Assembly (NCBI RefSeq): GCF_000526515.1 | Contig: NZ_JAGF01000001.1 | Span: 124,001-188,000, forward strand | From: Cellulomonas sp. KRMCY2 | Lineage (GTDB): Bacteria > Actinomycetota > Actinomycetes > Actinomycetales > Cellulomonadaceae | DNA: 64,000 bases | Reading direction: 5' to 3' | Part shown: in pieces, positions 62,549 to 64,000 of the stretch | How positions within the stretch are numbered: the stretch's first letter is position 1 | Layout: each line of letters starts with the position of its first letter | The notes under the pieces: generated by a model | The model's database searches: none | Told to the model about the DNA's origin: nothing | The model's input: the letters and a program-made list of their open reading frames with translations, nothing else | Program-made: the position numbers and the translations under genes

Positions 62549-62554
62549 ACGCTA
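62549..62554 (-). promoter_or_regulatory. candidate -10 (TAGCGT), leaderless add promoter
   Basis: TAGCGT on the minus strand, 6 nt before the add ATG. Confidence 0.45.
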
Positions 62555-62636
62555 GTGGCCGCCCGCTGCGTCGGCGCGCCCGTCCGCCCGACAGCCCGGC
62601 GACTCGGCAACCCGGCCACCCTGAGGTCGCGCCGGG

Positions 62637-62858
62637 TCAGCCCTCGGGGTACTCGTCCGCCTCGTCCGGCGGCACGTCGATCGCCTGCTCGACGACGTCC
62701 GGCTCGTCGGCCTCGTCGCGCAGGTCGGGCCGGGGCGCCGCGGGAACGTGCTCGGGGTCGACCGGCGTGGTCGAGCGGCTCGGCGCCGGGAGCTCGGCGT
62801 CGTCGGGCGGGACGAGACCCGCGTCGGCCCACGAGCTGTCACCGGGGATCGTGCTCAT
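62637..62858 (-). CDS. small acidic protein of unknown function
   Basis: A 73-residue, strongly acidic and Pro-rich protein. The C-terminus ADEPDVVEQAIDVPPDEADE resembles a short tail seen in several actinobacterial hypothetical proteins (DUF5709-like). It is probably disordered in part. GAGAGGTGG precedes ATG 62858 (MSTIPGDS), which I prefer over the earlier in-frame start. The function is unknown. Confidence 0.6.
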   Translation of the reverse strand: MSTIPGDSSWADAGLVPPDDAELPAPSRSTTPVDPEHVPAAPRPDLRDEADEPDVVEQAIDVPPDEADEYPEG

Positions 62859-62969
62859 CGCAGCCACCTCTCCAACGGGGCCCACCGTGCGCCGTCCGCC
62901 GCTGACGACGGACCGGACCTGTGCCTCCATCGTGTAACCCTGCCGGGCCGCGCGCCAGTCCCCCGCGGG

Positions 62970-63923
62970 TCAGAGCTCCGGCAGCACGGCCCACGTCAGG
63001 TGGTGCCAGTGTCCGAGCGCGGGCACCGGGACGCCACCGGCCACCAGGACGGCGACCGGCACGTCCGCGATCCGTCCGGACCCCGGCTCCCAGATGGTCA
63101 GACCGTCGGTCGTCCGGCCCATGACCAGCACGAGGTGCCGCGGGACAGCTGTCGACCACCCGCGGGAGGTGTCCCCGCCGCTGTACAGCGGCACGGGCAC
63201 GCCGCGGTCGACTGCCGCTGCCACCTCGACCAGGACGCCCGACAGGTGCGCCTCGTCGGTGTCGTCGAGCATCTCGTGCCGGAAGTACAGGCCGGCGTAG
63301 CGGGCCGTCCGGGCCGCACCCCACGGCGGCGTGCCGAAGGCGGCGGGCCACGGCAGGCCCAGCAGCCCACCGGCGTTGCTGCGTCGCTTGAGCACCTGCT
63401 GGAGCCGGGCGAACCGGTGCTCGACCGGCGCGTCGGCCAGCTCGGCGAGGCGGTCCGGCGGTGCGGCGGCGAGCTCGGTCGGCCGGGCCACGTCCAGGAC
63501 CGTGCCGGTGGCGAGCCAGAGCGCGAGCGCCGGGTCACCGGCCGCGTTCAGCATGGCGAGCACGGCCGAGCCACAGGTCGTACGGTCGGTCTGTCGACCG
63601 GCCGTGGCCAGCCGCCGGACGGGGTCGACGACGGCGGCCCGGACCGGACCGCTCAGCCCGGCCCAGACGCCTGCCATCTCGGTGACCGCGTCGAGGGACC
63701 ACGTGGCGGCCAGGGTCCGCTCGAAGGCCGCAACCGCGTCCGGGCCGTCGGCCGCGGCGAGCACCGCGTCGTAGCGCCGGCCGGCCGCGACCGGCATCAA
63801 CGACCGCGCCCTGGCCGCGGTCGCCGACGCGAGACCCCCCTGGACCTCCGCCGTGCGCGGGCCTGCGACCCTGGTCGACCCGAATCCGGCCCGCCGCAGG
63901 ATCGTGGTCAGCTGGCGTCCCAT
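62970..63923 (-). CDS. unknown protein with cysteine-protease-like motif
   Basis: A 317-residue protein. Cys117 in TDRTTCGSAVLAMLNA looks like the catalytic Cys of C39-like or papain-fold proteins (QxxxxxCG...). A His follows in PRHLVLVMG near residue 270, then WEPGSGRI with an Asn/Asp-type position, which would complete such a site. No signal peptide is evident, and the N-terminus is basic. It lies 5 bp after the gene cut by the window end, so it is in an operon. Peptidase activity is a guess. Confidence 0.6.
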   Translation of the reverse strand: MGRQLTTILRRAGFGSTRVAGPRTAEVQGGLASATAARARSLMPVAAGRRYDAVLAAADGPDAVAAFERTLAATWSLDAVTEMAGVWAGLSGPVRAAVVDPVRRLATAGRQTDRTTCGSAVLAMLNAAGDPALALWLATGTVLDVARPTELAAAPPDRLAELADAPVEHRFARLQQVLKRRSNAGGLLGLPWPAAFGTPPWGAARTARYAGLYFRHEMLDDTDEAHLSGVLVEVAAAVDRGVPVPLYSGGDTSRGWSTAVPRHLVLVMGRTTDGLTIWEPGSGRIADVPVAVLVAGGVPVPALGHWHHLTWAVLPEL

Positions 63924-63928
63924 GGCAC

Positions 63929-64000
63929 TCAGCCGGCGGTGATGCGGTCGATCACCAGTGCCTGCTCGGGCGGGCGCGAGCCCTCCGGCGCGATCGCGAA
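63929..64000 (-). CDS. C-terminal end of an unidentified gene (partial)
   Basis: 23 codons and a TGA enter from the right edge: the visible end reads PPEQALVIDRITAG. Its stop is 5 bp before the next gene on the same strand. Too little is present to name it. Confidence 0.6.
   Translation of the reverse strand, partial: FAIAPEGSRPPEQALVIDRITAG

Noticed and set aside
1-64000. tRNA, rRNA, tmRNA, prophage, integrase or intact insertion sequence
   Set aside because: I looked in the gaps and found no cloverleaf-like sequence, rRNA stretch, transposase or phage motif. Gaps are short, and most are filled by promoters or 3' junctions.

Overview
This window is chromosomal DNA of a high-GC actinobacterium. 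Nearly every codon ends in G or C, GTG starts are common, and many genes overlap by ATGA or GTGA. The actinobacterial-type birA/accD/accE/maf/accA locus, an efeUOB operon, and GH3 and GH113 glycosidases suggest Micrococcales, perhaps near Cellulomonas. The genus is inference. I see no rRNA, tRNA, CRISPR array, integrase or intact insertion sequence. Both ends cut genes.

Layout. 1-5.4 kb: end of a nucleotidyltransferase-like gene, a GalT-like DUF4921 protein, an HtrA-type protease, a small membrane protein and an ABC exporter. 5.4-9.7 kb: a secreted LolA-like protein in line with the ABC genes, divergent from a two-component system, then a phosphoglycerate mutase whose 3' end overlaps the kinase gene. 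9.8-13.6 kb: a coupled pair, a large zinc-dependent phospholipase C family membrane protein and an unknown partner. 13.9-21.4 kb: PrmC-related methyltransferase, aldo/keto reductase, PP2C phosphatase, a DUF3494 surface protein coupled to a class F sortase, a DGPF/YCII protein with an ECF42-type sigma factor, and a Cys-rich pentapeptide-repeat protein. 21.5-26.7 kb: two aldo/keto reductases, a LysR regulator, an SDR and a PadR-HAAS-small protein operon. 26.9-33.3 kb: a secreted protein, a lipoprotein class B penicillin-binding protein, an S4 RNA-binding protein, a MarR regulator divergent from a Rossmann reductase, and pgi. 33.4-36.7 kb: a GH3 beta-glucosidase lipoprotein, an acetyltransferase and a GH113 glycosidase. 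36.8-39.3 kb: feoA-feoB-feoC-like. 39.4-44.8 kb: aminotransferase, drug-efflux MFS, SRAP protein, class III cyclase, birA. 44.9-51.9 kb: acyl-CoA carboxylase locus, interrupted by an ABC-transporter remnant and a DUF885 gene. 52.0-55.6 kb: efeUOB. 55.7-64 kb: LpdA-type flavoprotein, purine and deoxynucleoside salvage (PNP, sugar phosphomutase, add, deoC), a GDPD and end genes of unknown function.

How the parts fit together. Both iron-import operons carry an IdeR/DtxR-like 19-bp box at the promoter, so ferrous and ferric uptake are probably repressed together by iron. At least fourteen genes have a -10-like hexamer exactly 6-7 nt before the start codon and no Shine-Dalgarno, which points to widespread leaderless transcription and helps choose starts. 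Several convergent gene junctions contain short imperfect tandem repeats. Less expected items are the DUF3494/class F sortase pair without an LPXTG motif, the phospholipase C family pair, the ABC remnant inside the carboxylase locus, a 27-bp palindrome over the MFS promoter, and small coupled open frames of 12 and 58 codons.
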